Assembly (NCBI RefSeq): GCF_009905375.1
Contig: NC_133647.1
Span: 130,674,673-130,738,672, forward strand
Direction: 5' to 3'
DNA from: Apium graveolens
Lineage: Eukaryota; Streptophyta; Magnoliopsida; Apiales; Apiaceae
DNA: 64,000 bases
Every line of letters starts with the position of its first letter. The stretch's first letter is position 1. A model generated the notes under the pieces. It ran no database searches and was not told where the DNA came from. It saw only the letters and a program-made list of their open reading frames with translations. Made by a program: the position numbers and the translations under genes. Positions 1 to 10,618 of the stretch are shown here, piece after piece.

Positions 1-428
1 TTTGGGCCTCAATTCCTGGGTTTTTGTATTTGGGCCTTGGCACTGGGCCTCTTGAGCCCTAAACACTTGGGTTTTTCAAGATTTTTCTAGAATTGGGCCA
101 TATATCTGAGCCCAAATTCCAGGTTCTTCTAAGGTTTTTCTGGATTCTTCCAGAATCTTCAAAATTTTAATTTTTTTTACTTAATTTTTCCAAGAATTTC
201 CTAGATAATTCTAGAATCTTCTCATTTTTTGGCCCAAATGGGCTTTTTGAAGCCCAACTTGCCATGCCAAGGGCTATATAAGAGTGAGTTGTGGGGGGTG
301 TGAAAGCACACTTCTCATTTCCATAACTTCTCATTCTTTTCTCAACACTCTTCAATCTCCAAAACTCTTCCCTCTCTAGGGACTTCTAGCTTTCTTCCAA
401 GTTTTCAAGCTTTCCTCTTTTTCCATTA
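1..428 (+). promoter_or_regulatory. Promoter and leader of the antisense ORF of the Tat element
   Basis: A TATA box TATATAA lies at 275-281, about 150 bases before the ATG at 429. Upstream, 1-240 holds at least five TGGGCC words (3-8, 31-36, 44-49, 94-99, and inverted near 231). TGGGCY is known in plants as the site II / TCP-type promoter element. The stretch 300-428 is CT-rich like a plant 5' leader. A start of transcription near 305-315 is inferred from TATA spacing only. Confidence 0.6.
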
Positions 429-1238
429 ATGGCATATAAAGGTGCTGAGAGAGCGACTAAGATTGCCTCGGCTTCAAAACGAGGTAAGGATATCGAGATC
501 CGCTCTTCCTACATGTCTTTGATTGATATGATTAATACTAAGGGGATGAATATCCCTCCACTGCACATCTCGACTCTTTCAATCATTGTAACACTTGGCA
601 CAGCATAGATTACGATAAATTAAATGCACGTTATAATGTTCTTCATCCCCTGAGATTAGTTCCACTTTCTAGTGGCGACCGTACTTACCACTGGAAACCC
701 GATACTCTTTTTATTTACATAGATGCCTTTAATGCTGGGCTTAGATTTCCTTTTCATCCCTTCATTCCTCACCTTTTAGCTGATTTACAAATAAACCCAT
801 GTTAGCTTCCTCCAAACGCTTGGAGGAATATTTTATGTTTTATGGTTTGCTGCCTTAAGGAAGGTTTTTCCCTATCTGTAGCTATTTTTAGGAAGATTTT
901 TCAGTGTTATAACAACTCTTCCAGTATTTGTGGTTTGGTCAATGTTAAACAAAGGCCCAAGTGTAAGCATATCTTTAACAGCGCCTCCATTCCTGATAAT
1001 AACCAAAATTGGAGGAATAGTTTTGTCGGGTTACGGTGGGAGAATGGCGATTGGGGCACACTCTTCAGATCTTCCTTCGAGAAGGTTAGTGATGGTAGCC
1101 TCAAATCCATTCACTTAACTCCCGAGGAAACTATTATTTATAATGACCTTACTCGGGATGACGGCACTACTACCAGTTGGACTCTTTTAGAGGAGTTCTC
1201 CCTCATCCATGTGGGGCTATCCTCTGTTTCTCAACAGG
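429..1238 (+). pseudogene. Antisense additional ORF of Tat element, exon 1 (gypsy-type transposon ORF, Transposase_28-like), broken
   Basis: The ATG at 429 opens 59 codons ending in TAG at 606-608. The homologous-looking reading continues in another frame from about 580, so there is a frameshift near 580-600. In that second frame the text matches the plant 'putative gypsy type transposon' family (Pfam Transposase_28 as I recall it): 'RLVPLSSGDRTYHW', 'FNAGLRFPFHPF', then 'LPPNAWRNIL'. A TAG at 803-805 interrupts it just before LPPNAW, where Gln is expected (CAG to TAG). The frame then stays open to a donor GT at 1239-1240. Function of this ORF in Tat elements is not established. It is sense on the + strand, opposite to gag-pol. 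The 147-aa ORF beginning at 842 is the tail of this exon read into the intron, not a separate gene. Confidence 0.7.
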
Positions 1239-1319
1239 GTATTTTTCTTCCCTTCTCAATTTTATTTCATTTTATGCATTATTGACACCACTTATTTTGT
1301 TTTTTATCTTATTTTGCAG

Positions 1320-1702
1320 CTGCTAAGGAGATCAACGAGGATAATGTGCCTCCCGTTGAGGAGACTGCCAGGATGAAGAAGGCTCGACTTGCGGGCCTGG
1401 ACACTCGAGGAAAGGCCATGAAGCCTATCTTCTTACGGAAACACAAGGAGCCCATGGGGGAGGCTTCAGCTGAGGGAGCCGAAGCCCCTAGTGCTCCTAT
1501 TACTGTTGTCGCTCCTGCCCTTGCTGTTACGGGCGCCTTTCAGCCTCTATGGGGATTCCGCCGAGGGGATACCGTGGTTGGATCCACGAAGAATGCTTGG
1601 GATTGGTCCTACCATGGCATAACTCCCAAAGATTTTACTGATGTGGTTACCACCCCTGACCTGGAGAGGATAAAGCACGTGGGAGTTCAGTCTCTGGCCT
1701 TG
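1320..1702 (+). pseudogene. Antisense ORF of Tat element, exon 2
   Basis: The preceding intron is 1239-1319 (GT...TTTTGCAG, T-rich), and splicing it keeps the frame: exon 1 ends after the first base of a codon and exon 2 supplies two. The exon encodes a basic stretch ('ARMKKARLAG'), an Ala/Pro-rich linker and 'WDWSYHGITPKDF'. A donor GT lies at 1703-1704. Domain function is unknown. The gene model is my reading; the next junction does not keep phase exactly, so either the donor differs by a base or the copy carries an indel. Confidence 0.6.
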
Positions 1703-1800
1703 GTATGACCCTTGCTTGAATTTATCTTTCTTACTTGTAACATTCACTTGCCTTACACCTTTATTTATTATTTTATTTCACTCTAACTGCTATTTTCAAG

Positions 1801-2330
1801 GCGCTGTAAGGCAAGCCAAATCATGGAAGAGGGATTCTGACAAAGCCGACAATGCCCTCAGGAGGCAGCAGAAGAAGTATGATGCTCTAGAGAAGAAGTT
1901 CAAGCGTAAGGAGGAAGAGCTCGGAGAGTCTAATGCCGAGCTGGTGGTGCTTCGGGTCGAGAAAAATAAGGCGATTGATAACTATCTGGACTCGGAGGAG
2001 TTTACTCAGTCCATGAGGGTGAGGGACGACTCATTCTTTCCTGGGTTTTTTAGGACTGGTTGGGACACGGCCCTTGGGACCGTGAACGAGGCTTGTCCCG
2101 ATATTAACCTGGAGGACTACGTCTGCCCTGGTGATGAGGCTTTGTTGAAGAGGTTTCGTACCCGAGTAGTTGTCTCGGATCGTATCCCTCAGGACCCGCT
2201 TCTTCCTCCTCCCGAGTCGTCTTCCAAGCCTGCCGAAGATGACAGCTCTTCCTCTTCCGATACAACAGAGACTTCGAGCGAGAGCGGAGGAGATGATGAT
2301 ATGGATGCCGAGGGCACCTCTTCTCCTTAG
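1801..2330 (+). pseudogene. Antisense ORF of Tat element, exon 3 (coiled coil, acidic tail)
   Basis: It follows an acceptor AG at 1799-1800 after a T-rich tract. The frame is open to TAG at 2328-2330. The first about 65 residues are charged and heptad-like ('QQKKYDALEKKFKRKEEEL'), a probable coiled coil. A middle segment contains 'FFPGFFRTGWDTALG', and the C-terminus is a Ser/Asp/Glu-rich acidic tail. Coiled coil plus acidic tail would fit an RNA- or protein-binding accessory factor, but that is speculation. The exon itself has no internal stop. Confidence 0.65.
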
Positions 2331-2650
2331 AGCTTTTCTAGCCCTGCGTGGCTTATTTATTTTATCTTATTTTCGAGACTTTGTTTATCAAACTTTGTAA
2401 TATTTATTTGATCTATTTCTATTTATCTAACTTTATGCTTTCATGCACTTAGTTTACTTGCCTAGCCATAATGATTCAAGCATATTTTGAAAACTTTCTG
2501 AACTTCATAAATTATTGGGATTCATTCCTTACATAAGTCTTAATAAACCTCAAAATAAAGCAAAACATGTAAATCCTAGGCAAGCAAAGCTTCAAGGTGC
2601 TTTTCAACCTACTTGTCACCTTGACAAGTGAGAATCATGTTCAATTGCTT
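2331..2650. other. Convergent 3' region between the antisense ORF and the end of pol
   Basis: This holds the trailer of the plus-strand ORF and the region beyond the pol stop (2651-2653) on the minus strand. It is AT-rich with no further coding signal. Transcripts of the two strands would converge here. Confidence 0.6.
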
Positions 2651-3681
2651 CACACATAGTAAACCTTCAGGTTTTGTGCATGCCAAGTTATCAGGCCTTC
2701 AAAACCATCCATAGTCTCCAACTTGTAGGTTCCTCTTCCTTGAAAGCTCTTGACCTTGTATGGCCCTTCCCAATTTGGGGCAAGCTTCCTTTTCTGCCCT
2801 ACACCAGAAGCTTCCACTTTCCTCAAGACTAAATCACCTTATTTGAAGAACCTTTCTTTAACCCTTAGGTTGTAGTCGAATGAAGCTTTTTTCTGATATT
2901 CCACTATCTTCGCATGTGCCTCATCTCGTACTTCATCAATTAGATCCAGGGTTAACCTTTGCCCTTCTTCATTTTCCTCAGTATTGAAAGCTTGAATCCT
3001 GGGGGAGGAATGTGATATCTCTACAGGAACAACTGCTTCTGCACCATATGCTAACATGAAGGGAGTTGCTCCAGTCGTGACTCTACAGGTAGTCCTATAG
3101 GCCCATAGTATTGGGAGTATTTCATCCACCCAGTTATTCTTTGACTTCTCGATCTTCTTTTTTAGTCCATCCAGGATTATTCGATTCGCCAGTTCCGCTT
3201 GCCCTTTGGCTTGTGGGTGAGCCACAGAGGTGAATCGCAACTCAATTTCATTCTCCTCACAATACTTCTTGAATTCCTCATTGTTGAATTGTGTTCCATT
3301 ATCAGTGACTAGGATGCGGGGAATTCCATACCGGCACATGATATTTTCCCACAGGAATTGTGCAACTTGCTTAGTTGTGATTTTGGCCAAAGGCTTGGCT
3401 TCAATCCACTTAGTAAAATAATCAATGGCTACAATCAAGAACTTCCTTTGTGCCGTGGCCGTGGGGAAAGGCCCCAGTATATCCATTCCCCACATAGCAA
3501 AGGGGATGGGTGAGTTGATGGAGGTCAGCATCTCGGGGGGTTGTCTAACGACTAGTGCTTGCTTCTGATAGCGGTCACACTTTTTCACATATTCTTTGGC
3601 ATCAACCATCATTTCTGGCCAATAGAAGCCCAAACAGGTTATCTTATGAGCTAAGGCCCTGACCCCAAGTGTTGCCCACAT
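2651..3681 (-). pseudogene. Integrase of Tat element (pol C-terminus), broken
   Basis: Integrase inserts the cDNA into host DNA. The N-terminal zinc-binding region is recognisable ('HKITCLGFYWPEM', then 'KKCDRYQKQ'), with the second Cys of the usual CxxC replaced by Tyr. The catalytic core shows Asp in 'MWGMDILGPFP', Asp in 'VTDNGTQF' and Glu in 'GQAELANR', so the DDE triad is present. A premature stop at about 2836-2838 follows 'KERFFK'. After it the same frame continues through 'GDLVLRKVEASG' and 'NWEGPYKV', typical of the gypsy integrase C-terminus, to a final TGA at 2651-2653. At the upstream side a stop plus a one-base shift near 3680-3700 separates it from the linker. No chromodomain is seen, as expected for Tat. 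Confidence 0.88.
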
Positions 3682-3695
3682 ATGCCTTCATATAC

Positions 3696-4949
3696 TTATT
3701 CAAGAGCCAAGCGTGCCTCATTGTGCCTGAGATACCTTAAGTAGGGAACCACGAAAGATCTTTTACACAGAATTCCATCTATCAAAAAGTATCTTAGTGC
3801 TCGAACAACCAATTTTCGTGCTTCAGTAGCATCGTTCGACAACCACCCGGTTTGAATATGAGTCTTAATGGGATCTATCCATGACGTCCCCAGACCTATA
3901 GGAGCTATAAGCTTAACATCAATGCTTCGTGTCTTCAGGACGCGAAAGTACACACTTCTAGAACTTTCCTCTATCTCAGATGAAGCAAACTTTGATAATG
4001 CATCTTCCTTAGCATTTTCCTCCCTTGGAATGTGCTCAACATGGCATTCATCGAATTGGGTCATCACAGCCCTTACTAGGCGCACATACTTAGCTATCGT
4101 ATCATCCTTTGCCTCAAACTCTCCCTTTATCTAGGATATGACCAACTTTTAGTCTCCACGGACTTTGAATTTCTTGACTCTAAGTGTCCCTGCTAAGCCA
4201 AGACCAGCTATTAGAGCTTCATATTCTGCCTCATTGTTTATGGTTGGGAAGTCTAACTTCATGGCATACTCAATCAAGAACCCATCAGGGCTTTGTAAAA
4301 CCAAACCTACCCCACTTGAATTTGTTTTTGATGCTCCATCAAAATACAGAACCCAATATTCTTTCTCCTTATCAACCTTTTCTTTGTCCTCCTTATCAAC
4401 TTCCTTGTGTTGAGGTATGGTATCTTCCTGCCCCCCGACTTCTTGGTTAGGTATGGTACACTCCACCACGAAGTCAGCCAATTCCTGGGCTTTTATCGCC
4501 ATTCGAGGCTTATATTTGATATCGAATTCTCCCAGCTCTATTGCCCATTTGATCAGTCTCCCACTAGCCTTAGGACTATGGATTATATTTCTCAAGGGTT
4601 GATTTATTATAACCTCAATTTGATGAGCCTGAAAGTAAGGACGTAGCTTTCTTGAAGCCATTACCAGAGCTAAAGCAAACTTCTCAATGGTTGAATAATT
4701 CAACTCAGCTCCATACAAAATTTTGCTGACATAGTATACGGGTTTCTGGATTTTCAGTTCCTCCTTAACCAACACAGCGCTCAAGGCATTTTCTGAAACG
4801 GCCAAGTAAAAGTATAGAACCTCGTTCAAAACTGGCTTGGCCAACAACGGGGCTTGAGCCATATATTTCTTCAATTCCTCAAATGCCTTCTGGTTTTCCT
4901 CACTCCATTGAAAATCTTTGACCTTCTTTAAGGACTTGAAGAATGACAA
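3696..4949 (-). pseudogene. RNase H and second (archaeal-type) RNase H of Tat element
   Basis: The part at 4949-4420 follows the RT ('DFQWSEENQKAFEELK', 'AVLVKEE', 'YYVSKILYGAELNYS') and is the ordinary gypsy RNase H-like connection. From about 4413 a second RNase H starts: 'VLYFDGASKTNSSGVG', 'NNEAEYEAL', 'VRGD', then after two stops 'HIPREENAKEDALSKFA'. Asp, Glu, Asp, Asp of an active RNase H site can be followed. Dual RNase H of this kind is a known mark of the Tat lineage. Nonsense codons lie at 4149-4151 and shortly after, inside the second domain. 4085-3696 then carries the zinc-finger approach of integrase. All these pieces share one frame. Confidence 0.85.
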
Positions 4950-5009
4950 TCACTTGTCTCCTGACTTGGAGATGAATCGTCCCAGCACAGCAACCCTTCA
5001 TGTGAGCTT

Positions 5010-6026
5010 CTAAACATCTTTGACAGTTTTTGGTGGCTCCATGTCCCGGATTGCCATTATTTTTTTGGGGTTGGCCTCGATCCCTCTCTTGGAGACCATC
5101 AATCCCAAAAATTTTCCAGATCCTACTCCGAAAGCACACTTCGTAGGATTTAACATCATCTTGTGGTACCTCAGGACCTCGAAAGCTTCCCTCAAATGGG
5201 TTATATGATCAGTCTTTACTAGACTCTTGACTAACATGTCATCAATATAGACTTCCATAGTCTTGCCAATAAGATCCTTAAAATTTTATTTACCAACCTT
5301 TGATAGGTGGCTCCTGCATTCTTGAGACCAAATGCCATAACAAGATAACAATAAACACCAAAGTCAGTGATGAATGATACCTTTGGAATGTCGTCCTTAT
5401 GCATCTTGATCTGATTGTATCCACTAAAATCCATCCATGAAGCTCAGCATCTCATGCCCAGCAGTGGCATCTATCAAAGTATCAATCCTTGGTAACGGGA
5501 AACAGTCCTTAGGACAGGCATCATTTAGATTAGTGAAGTCTACACATATCCTCCATTTTCCATTGGCCTTCTTCACTATTACAGGGTTTGCTAACCACTC
5601 CGAAAATTGAATCTCCTAAATGAAACCAGCCTCTAAGAGCTTCTCCACTTCCTGTTTTATAGCTTCTTGCCTTTCTGGAGCAAAACTTCTTTTCTTTTGT
5701 TTTACTGTCTTCCAATTTTGGTCCACATTCAGCTTGTGAGTAATCAGTTCCGGGTCTATGCCTGTCATATCAGCTACTGACCATGCAAATATGTCAGTAT
5801 TTTCTTGCAAAAATTTCACCAACTTCCCTCTAAGGGGCTCCTCGAGCGTGGCTCCAATAAAAGTCACCTTCTCAGGATCTTCGGGGGCTAAAGGAATTAA
5901 AACCAAGTCTTCTGCTGGCTTTCCTCTTTTCTCATCATTCTCTCGGATATCCAGATCTTCAATAGGAAGAACCTGCCCCCCAACTCCATCTGCCCTCAAA
6001 GAGGCCACATAACAGATTCTAGCCAT
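5010..6026 (-). pseudogene. Reverse transcriptase of Tat element, broken
   Basis: Reverse transcriptase copies the element RNA to cDNA. From 6026 the text runs through 'DIFAWSVADMTGIDP', 'FAPERQEAIKQEVEKLLEAGF' and then a stop at 5616-5618 where Lys is usual. The same frame carries on as 'WLANPVIVKKANGKWRICVDF'. Near 5434 a one-base shift occurs at 'FMDG/MDFSGYNQI'. 'FGLKNAGATYQRLVN' follows, and a second shift leads to 'VYIDDMLVKS', the YIDD catalytic box (5258-5235). 'LNPTKCAFGV' and 'FLGLMVSKRGIE' complete the palm and thumb. At least one nonsense and two frameshifts make it non-functional. Confidence 0.88.
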
Positions 6027-6035
6027 TTTTTGATC

Positions 6036-6506
6036 TCATCTCTCTTCTAGCCATTTGGGAAACTTCATAACTGAATGATAGGAAGAAGGGACTGCCTTGA
6101 AGGCGTGTATCCCTGTTCTTCCCATGATAGCGTTGTAAGTCGAACTAGCCTTCACCACCACAAAGTCCAACATCTGAGTTGCTTGCCTTGGTTCATGTCC
6201 TATGGTTGTTGGCAACTTGATTATCCCTTCTACGGGGCACTCCACTCCCGCAAATCCATATATCGGCATGTCGGTTGGGATTAATTGGGAGTCGTTATAT
6301 CCCATCCTCAAAAAGGTGTCATGGACATTGATATCCACTGAAGCACCATTATCCACAAGGACCCTTCTCACTGGGTTGTTCCCTATTATCGGGGTTATAA
6401 CCAACGGGTCATCATGGAGAAATTTCACACCCTCCAGATTAGAATCATCAAAACACATTGTTACTCCTGTCCTGGCCCTCTTCGGGGCTTCCCCAACAAT
6501 ATGCAT
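6036..6506 (-). pseudogene. Aspartic protease of Tat element
   Basis: The retroviral-type protease processes Gag-Pol. The active-site box reads 'VLVDNGASVDI': the first Asp is kept and the usual T/S is Asn. 'FLRMGYNDSQL', 'IYGFAGVECPVEG' and 'YNAIMGRTGIHAF' (the I/L-x-G-R flap region) follow in the usual order. A stop at 6036-6038 separates it from RT, in the same frame, where Gly or Arg is expected. Upstream a TGA after 'SRKAYA' separates it from gag, also in frame. The whole gag-pro-RT region was probably one long ORF. Confidence 0.8.
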
Positions 6507-6512
6507 AACTTC

Positions 6513-8363
6513 TCAGGCATAAGCTTTCCTGGAGTTCTTGGATAACCTAGAAGCAGTTGCTCCTCCAAAAATTGTGTTTATCACAGGCCCTCGGGGTCGT
6601 GGTCCTCCGAAGATTGTATTTATCACCGGTCCCCTGGGCTGGGGATTCCTCCCATAATCGTCTTGGTCCCTCCTACGATCTTCAAAGTTCTTTCTTCCAT
6701 TGTTATTCCTATCCCCTCCTTCTCCAATATATTTGTTCAATCTCCCTTTTCGAATAAGGAACTCAGTTTCATCTTTCAGTTGTCTACACTAATCGGTGTC
6801 ATGACCAACATCTTTGTGAAATCTGCAATACTTGCTCTTATCTAGCTTGGAAGGATCAGCCTTCAAGGGCTTAGGCCAACGAATATCTCGATCTTTCTCG
6901 ATTTTCATCAAGATCTGGCTTCTAGGAGCATTCAGCTTAGCATATTCAGTGAATTTTTGCCCAGGTCCTCCCTTCTTGGGGGTTGAATCAGGGTTTTGCT
7001 CAGTTCTAGGATATATACTTGTCCTTAGCGATATATTCCAGGTCAGTTTTTCGCTTCTTTCCTCCAATGGGCTCATTACTCACTACGGTCTTCTTCATGC
7101 TCTCTTCCATCATGATGTACTTCCCGCCCCTATCTTGGAGCTGCAACATGCTTTAAGGGGGGCGCTTGGCCAAGGATATCTTGAAGAACTCATCCCTAGT
7201 TCCTTGTTGCAGTGCTATCATGGCTACCTTATCATCAAGGTCCCGGACTTTTAAAGCCTCCTTTGTGAAATAATTCAGGTAATCTCTCAAGGATTCCTTT
7301 GTTCCCTGCACAATGCTCATAAGAGATGCTGAACTTTTCTCATGCACTCTCCCGCTGATGAACTGCTTAATAAAATCCTGACTTAATTCTCTGAATAACC
7401 CAACAGAGTTTGGGGCCAAATGACTATACCACCTTTAAGTCATACCCGACAGAGTTTGAGGAAAGGCCCGACACTTAATAGCATCATTCACGGGCTGCAA
7501 CAGTAGTGCATTAGAGAATCTCCTAACATGATTAGGGGAATCCCCCGTGCCATCATAAGCTTTGATAGTTGGCATCTTGAACTTCCTTGAGATATGGAAA
7601 TTCATTATTTCTTCAGTGAAGGGCGGAGTAGGATCATCAGGATCTCCAAGGGGAAGAAGATTGCTTGGATCAGCCCTAGGGACAACAACCCTTCTCTGTA
7701 TTGGACCATCCAGGTCTATGATAGGAGGATGATATCTCCCCCTAGGAGGTAGTGGGGTTCTTGTGGTCTGGTGCGCCGCCAAGTCGCGCCTCAGCCTTTG
7801 AATCTCTGTCTCGTGAGCCCTGATCCTTTCCTGCACTTCTTGGGGATTCATCCCTTGGGTGCTTCTAGGACGTTGGCTACCATCAACCATCGGCTCTTTG
7901 CCAACACGTCTCCTTCTTGGGGCCACTTTATCATCCGAAGATTCGGAGTCTCTCTCAGTATAAGGACCAGAAAATTCCTGATCCTCAGGGATAGGAGCCA
8001 AACCTCGTATGTAGGGGGCGATCGCCCTCATGCTTTACTCCGTCCAGCATGTCCACTTCCTCCAACCTCGGGGTAAAGGGGCATCCCATAAAGGGGGTTA
8101 GTAGTCACAACGGTTGAATACCCGTACCCAATGGGTCGAGAATTCACAGGTGCACGTAGTTGTTGAACTTGGGGATTCGTACCTTGGATAGCCGAGAGAA
8201 TCGTCCCTTATGGTTGAGGTTCAGTTACCCCTATCTGGGCTTCTCATTGGGTGATTGCATAAGTTGAATGAGGAGGTACCTCCACGGTTGACGAAATCAC
8301 TTGGGTTGTCCCCGATGGTGTTCCTTCCTCGAGAGCTCTAATTGTTCTCCGTGTTCTCGCCAT
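6513..8363 (-). pseudogene. gag of Tat element, broken by several stops and shifts
   Basis: Gag forms the particle. The likely start is the ATG at 8363-8361, 15 bases inside the PBS, reading 'MARTRRTIRALEEGTP'. Two stops and a frameshift follow before 8031, from which 'MRAIAPYIRG' continues. An Arg/Glu coiled region ('QERIRAHETEIQRLRRDL') precedes the capsid part ('KFKMPTIKAYDGTGDSPNHV', 'AFPQTLSGM', stop 7435-7437, 'RWYSHLAPNSVGLFREL', 'GTKESLRDYLNYFTKE'). Near 7155 a stop and then a shift precede 'KYCRFHKDVGHDTD', followed by a stop and 'CRQLKDETEFLI', the degenerate CxxH zinc-binding segment of Tat gags. The end carries a short 16-aa repeat ending 'GPVINTIFGG', present twice. Confidence 0.85.
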
Positions 8364-8378
8364 GGTTGTTGTTGTCTT

Positions 8379-8396
8379 TTCCCACAGACGGCGCCA
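8379..8396 (-). other. Primer-binding site of Tat element
   Basis: On the minus strand TGGCGCCGTCTGTGGGAA follows the LTR end after two bases. TGGCGCCGT... is the usual start of the PBS in plant Tat/Athila gypsy elements; I have not matched it to a specific tRNA. Confidence 0.75.
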
Positions 8397-8398
8397 AA

Positions 8399-8966
8399 TG
8401 TTATGGATTAAAAACTAAGGTATATAATTGTTGTATTTATTACTAAGGAACGTGAGCTTCGAGGCTCGATTTGACTGCTCTTGTATTTCGTGACTCAATC
8501 TGCCTTAACAAGATGCCTACGTACCTTGCTGATTCCCAAGGATCAAGTCAAAAAATATAGTTCTTGAATAGTGGGGTGAGGCCCCTTATATAGATGTTGG
8601 GAGTCCTTGAATTGGACTTGGTGGTCAAGTCTCTGAATTAGAATGGACTTTGGAGTCCTAGGAAGTAGGAAGCTGATTCCTTATCCCATGAGGTTCCTTG
8701 GAGGCCAATCTACAAGGATTTATCCCCATTAGGACTTATCTTAATAGCTATTTTTCTCCCTTATTAATTAATTACGAAATTAATAAATATTCAGGGTTTT
8801 GGGCCTTCTTTGTTTTATCAGGCCTGAGCTGGTCCATTAGGTCTGATCAATGTGTGAACCTTTTTGGTCTGAATGTCATACATCTTCTAATTGGGCCTTG
8901 TAGCCCAAATCATGTGTAATTAATGCAATATTAATATGTAATCAGGATTTATTTTCTTCCGTATCA
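8399..8966 (-). repeat. 5' LTR of Tat element
   Basis: About 568 bp. On the minus strand it starts TGATACGGAAG and ends ATCCATAACA, next to the PBS. The right limit is set from the TG...CA rule only, because the partner LTR is outside the window. It contains TGGGCC/GGCCCA words near 8810-8910, like the antisense promoter at the other end of the element. Confidence 0.75.
8586..8592 (-). promoter_or_regulatory. TATA box in Tat LTR
   Basis: The minus strand reads CTATATAAGGGGC. It sits in the expected part of the LTR for driving gag-pol transcription. Confidence 0.6.
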
Positions 8967-9088
8967 GTTTGAATTTTTTACAAACCGTGTAGGGCCGCGT
9001 GGATTCTTGTTTTATGTTTGTGTATAGTGGTTTAACCTATACCCCGCCCCACCGTATAGAATACTAATATTTTTATATTAAATTCATA

Positions 9089-9498
9089 GAGTTAAGTCTA
9101 TGGAGTCCACCATTTCATTGGAGTCCCGGAGTCCATTTTTTTTTTACAAATAAATTATTGCGAAACTTTTCATTTTGTGAAGCATATTTTACAACCATCA
9201 TTATTTTAATAGATATCTTGCAAATATCAGACATATTTTATATAGAATATTGCCAAATATTTCTGCAACGTGAATTTAAATGTTGTCCAAACTAAGTGTG
9301 TTCAATAAAACAATATTTTTGCAATATTTCAATTGGAAAATATTTGGAATTTGCAATATTATGAGTAAAATAATGATATTTGCACAACACTATTCACAAA
9401 ATAATAAGTTTTGCAATGTTTTATATAATATATTACTTGCAGAACATATATGAATACCAGGACTCCAATGAAATAGTGTACTCTATAAAACTTTACTC
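9089..9498. mobile_element. MITE with long terminal inverted repeats and 10-bp target duplication (Mutator-type)
   Basis: The ends are inverted copies of about 38-40 bp: GAGTTAAGTCTATGGAGTCC... at the left and ...GGACTCCAATGAAATAGTG...CTTTACTC at the right. The flanks repeat TAAATTCATA exactly (9079-9088 and 9499-9508). A 9-10 bp duplication and long TIRs are the mark of Mutator-like elements. The 410-bp AT-rich interior has no ORF, so this is a non-autonomous copy. Confidence 0.85.
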
Positions 9499-9508
9499 TA
9501 AATTCATA

Positions 9509-9770
9509 TACATAGTTTCATAATTATTTTAAATATTGATAGATTGCATGTTAATTTAGTAATATCAAATATATGGTGCTGATTTATTTTAGTCCAATAA
9601 TAGATTATTTAAGATCCGGTCCATTTAGAAATTTGCAGCATATTAATGTACTAGTCAGCGAGAAGAAGATACAGCCTTTTTCTGTTATACGGTTTTAAAG
9701 TTATACGGGAAAATTTAACTAAATCCCATGTAAAATTCATCCGTCATTTAAAGAAAAACTGAACCCCAAA
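9509..9770. other. AT-rich spacer, nothing recognised
   Basis: No ORF, repeat or element boundary was recognised between the MITE and the tandem duplication. Confidence 0.5.
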
Positions 9771-10030
9771 CCGACTATTTTGGGATAGTTTAGACACATA
9801 AGTAGATGGGTTCTTTTTTATTTAAAAAGTTGATTCAGGTAAAACAAGTGGCTTAAAGCCAAGGAAGTACGGAAGATATTTTTAGGATTTTGAACTTTTA
9901 CCGACTATTTTGGGATAGTTTAGACCCATAAGTAAATGGGTTCTTTTTTATTTAAAAAGTTAATTCATGTACAACAAGTAGCTTAAAGCCAATGAAGTAT
10001 GTAAGATATTTTTAGGTTTTCGAACTTTTT
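9771..10030. repeat. Tandem duplication, 130 bp x 2
   Basis: The unit starts CCGACTATTTTGGGATAG at 9771 and again at 9901, and the copies align across their length with roughly ten differences by eye. Adjacent direct copies with no TIR suggest a local duplication, not a transposon. Confidence 0.85.
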
Positions 10031-10365
10031 TGTAATTAGAACATATAGTGGGGTTGGATTTCCATAATCACATAGGTTATTTTGATATTTCAATGACCTA
10101 AATTATATTAAAAGGACATTTGACTATATTTAAAATAAATTCTTAAATAAAAATTAAGTAAAACACATATCATATACCAATGTACTTCGATGCATGTAAA
10201 GGAAAAATGTAAAACCTATTTACTTGAGCATGTTCATGAACCTATTTATTTAAAAATATGTTTCTAATAATTGTAAATATATATTTTAGTACAGAAAACT
10301 TTCAGAGATACATATTCTTAAAATATTTTTTATTAAATTATTAATCTATAAAAAATTAAATAATA

Positions 10366-10616
10366 CTCCCTCCGTCCCTTTCAATTGTTTACATTTTTTA
10401 GAGAGTCTCCGACGCGCATTTTAAGGTGCATATAAAATATAGTTCTGTAACTTTTTTTTACAATTTTGTTTTTCTGAATAAAAATTAAAACATTCAAATT
10501 TTATTCAGAAAAAGAAAATTGTAAAAAAAAGTTACAGAACCATACTTTATATGCACCTTAAAATGCGTGTCAGACACTCTCTCAAAAATGTAAACAATCG
10601 AAAGGGAAAGAGGGAG
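10366..10616. mobile_element. Stowaway-type (Tc1/mariner) MITE
   Basis: It is flanked by TA on both sides (10364-10365, 10617-10618). The left end is CTCCCTCCGTCCCTTTC and the right end is its near-complement (GAAAGGGAAAGAGGGAG). CTCCCTCCGT is the Stowaway signature. The 251-bp element folds back on itself nearly end to end (for example AGTTCTGTAACTTTTT against its complement). Confidence 0.92.
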
Positions 10617-10618
10617 TA

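Larger units (their letters stand above)
1..8966 (-). mobile_element. Tat-lineage Ty3/gypsy LTR retrotransposon, decayed, 3' LTR outside the window
   Basis: Read on the minus strand the order is LTR (8966-8399), primer-binding site, gag, protease, RT, RNase H, a second RNase H, integrase, then an ORF on the opposite strand. That order, with the dual RNase H and an antisense ORF between pol and the 3' LTR, is characteristic of the plant Tat lineage. Every coding module carries stops or frameshifts, so the copy is dead. The 3' LTR must lie left of position 1: nothing at the window start resembles 8399-8966. The target-site duplication cannot be checked; the right flank begins GTTTG at 8967. Confidence 0.9.

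Noticed and set aside
842..1285. 147-aa plus-strand ORF as an independent gene
   Set aside because: It is exon 1 of the Tat antisense ORF after a nonsense codon, read into the intron.
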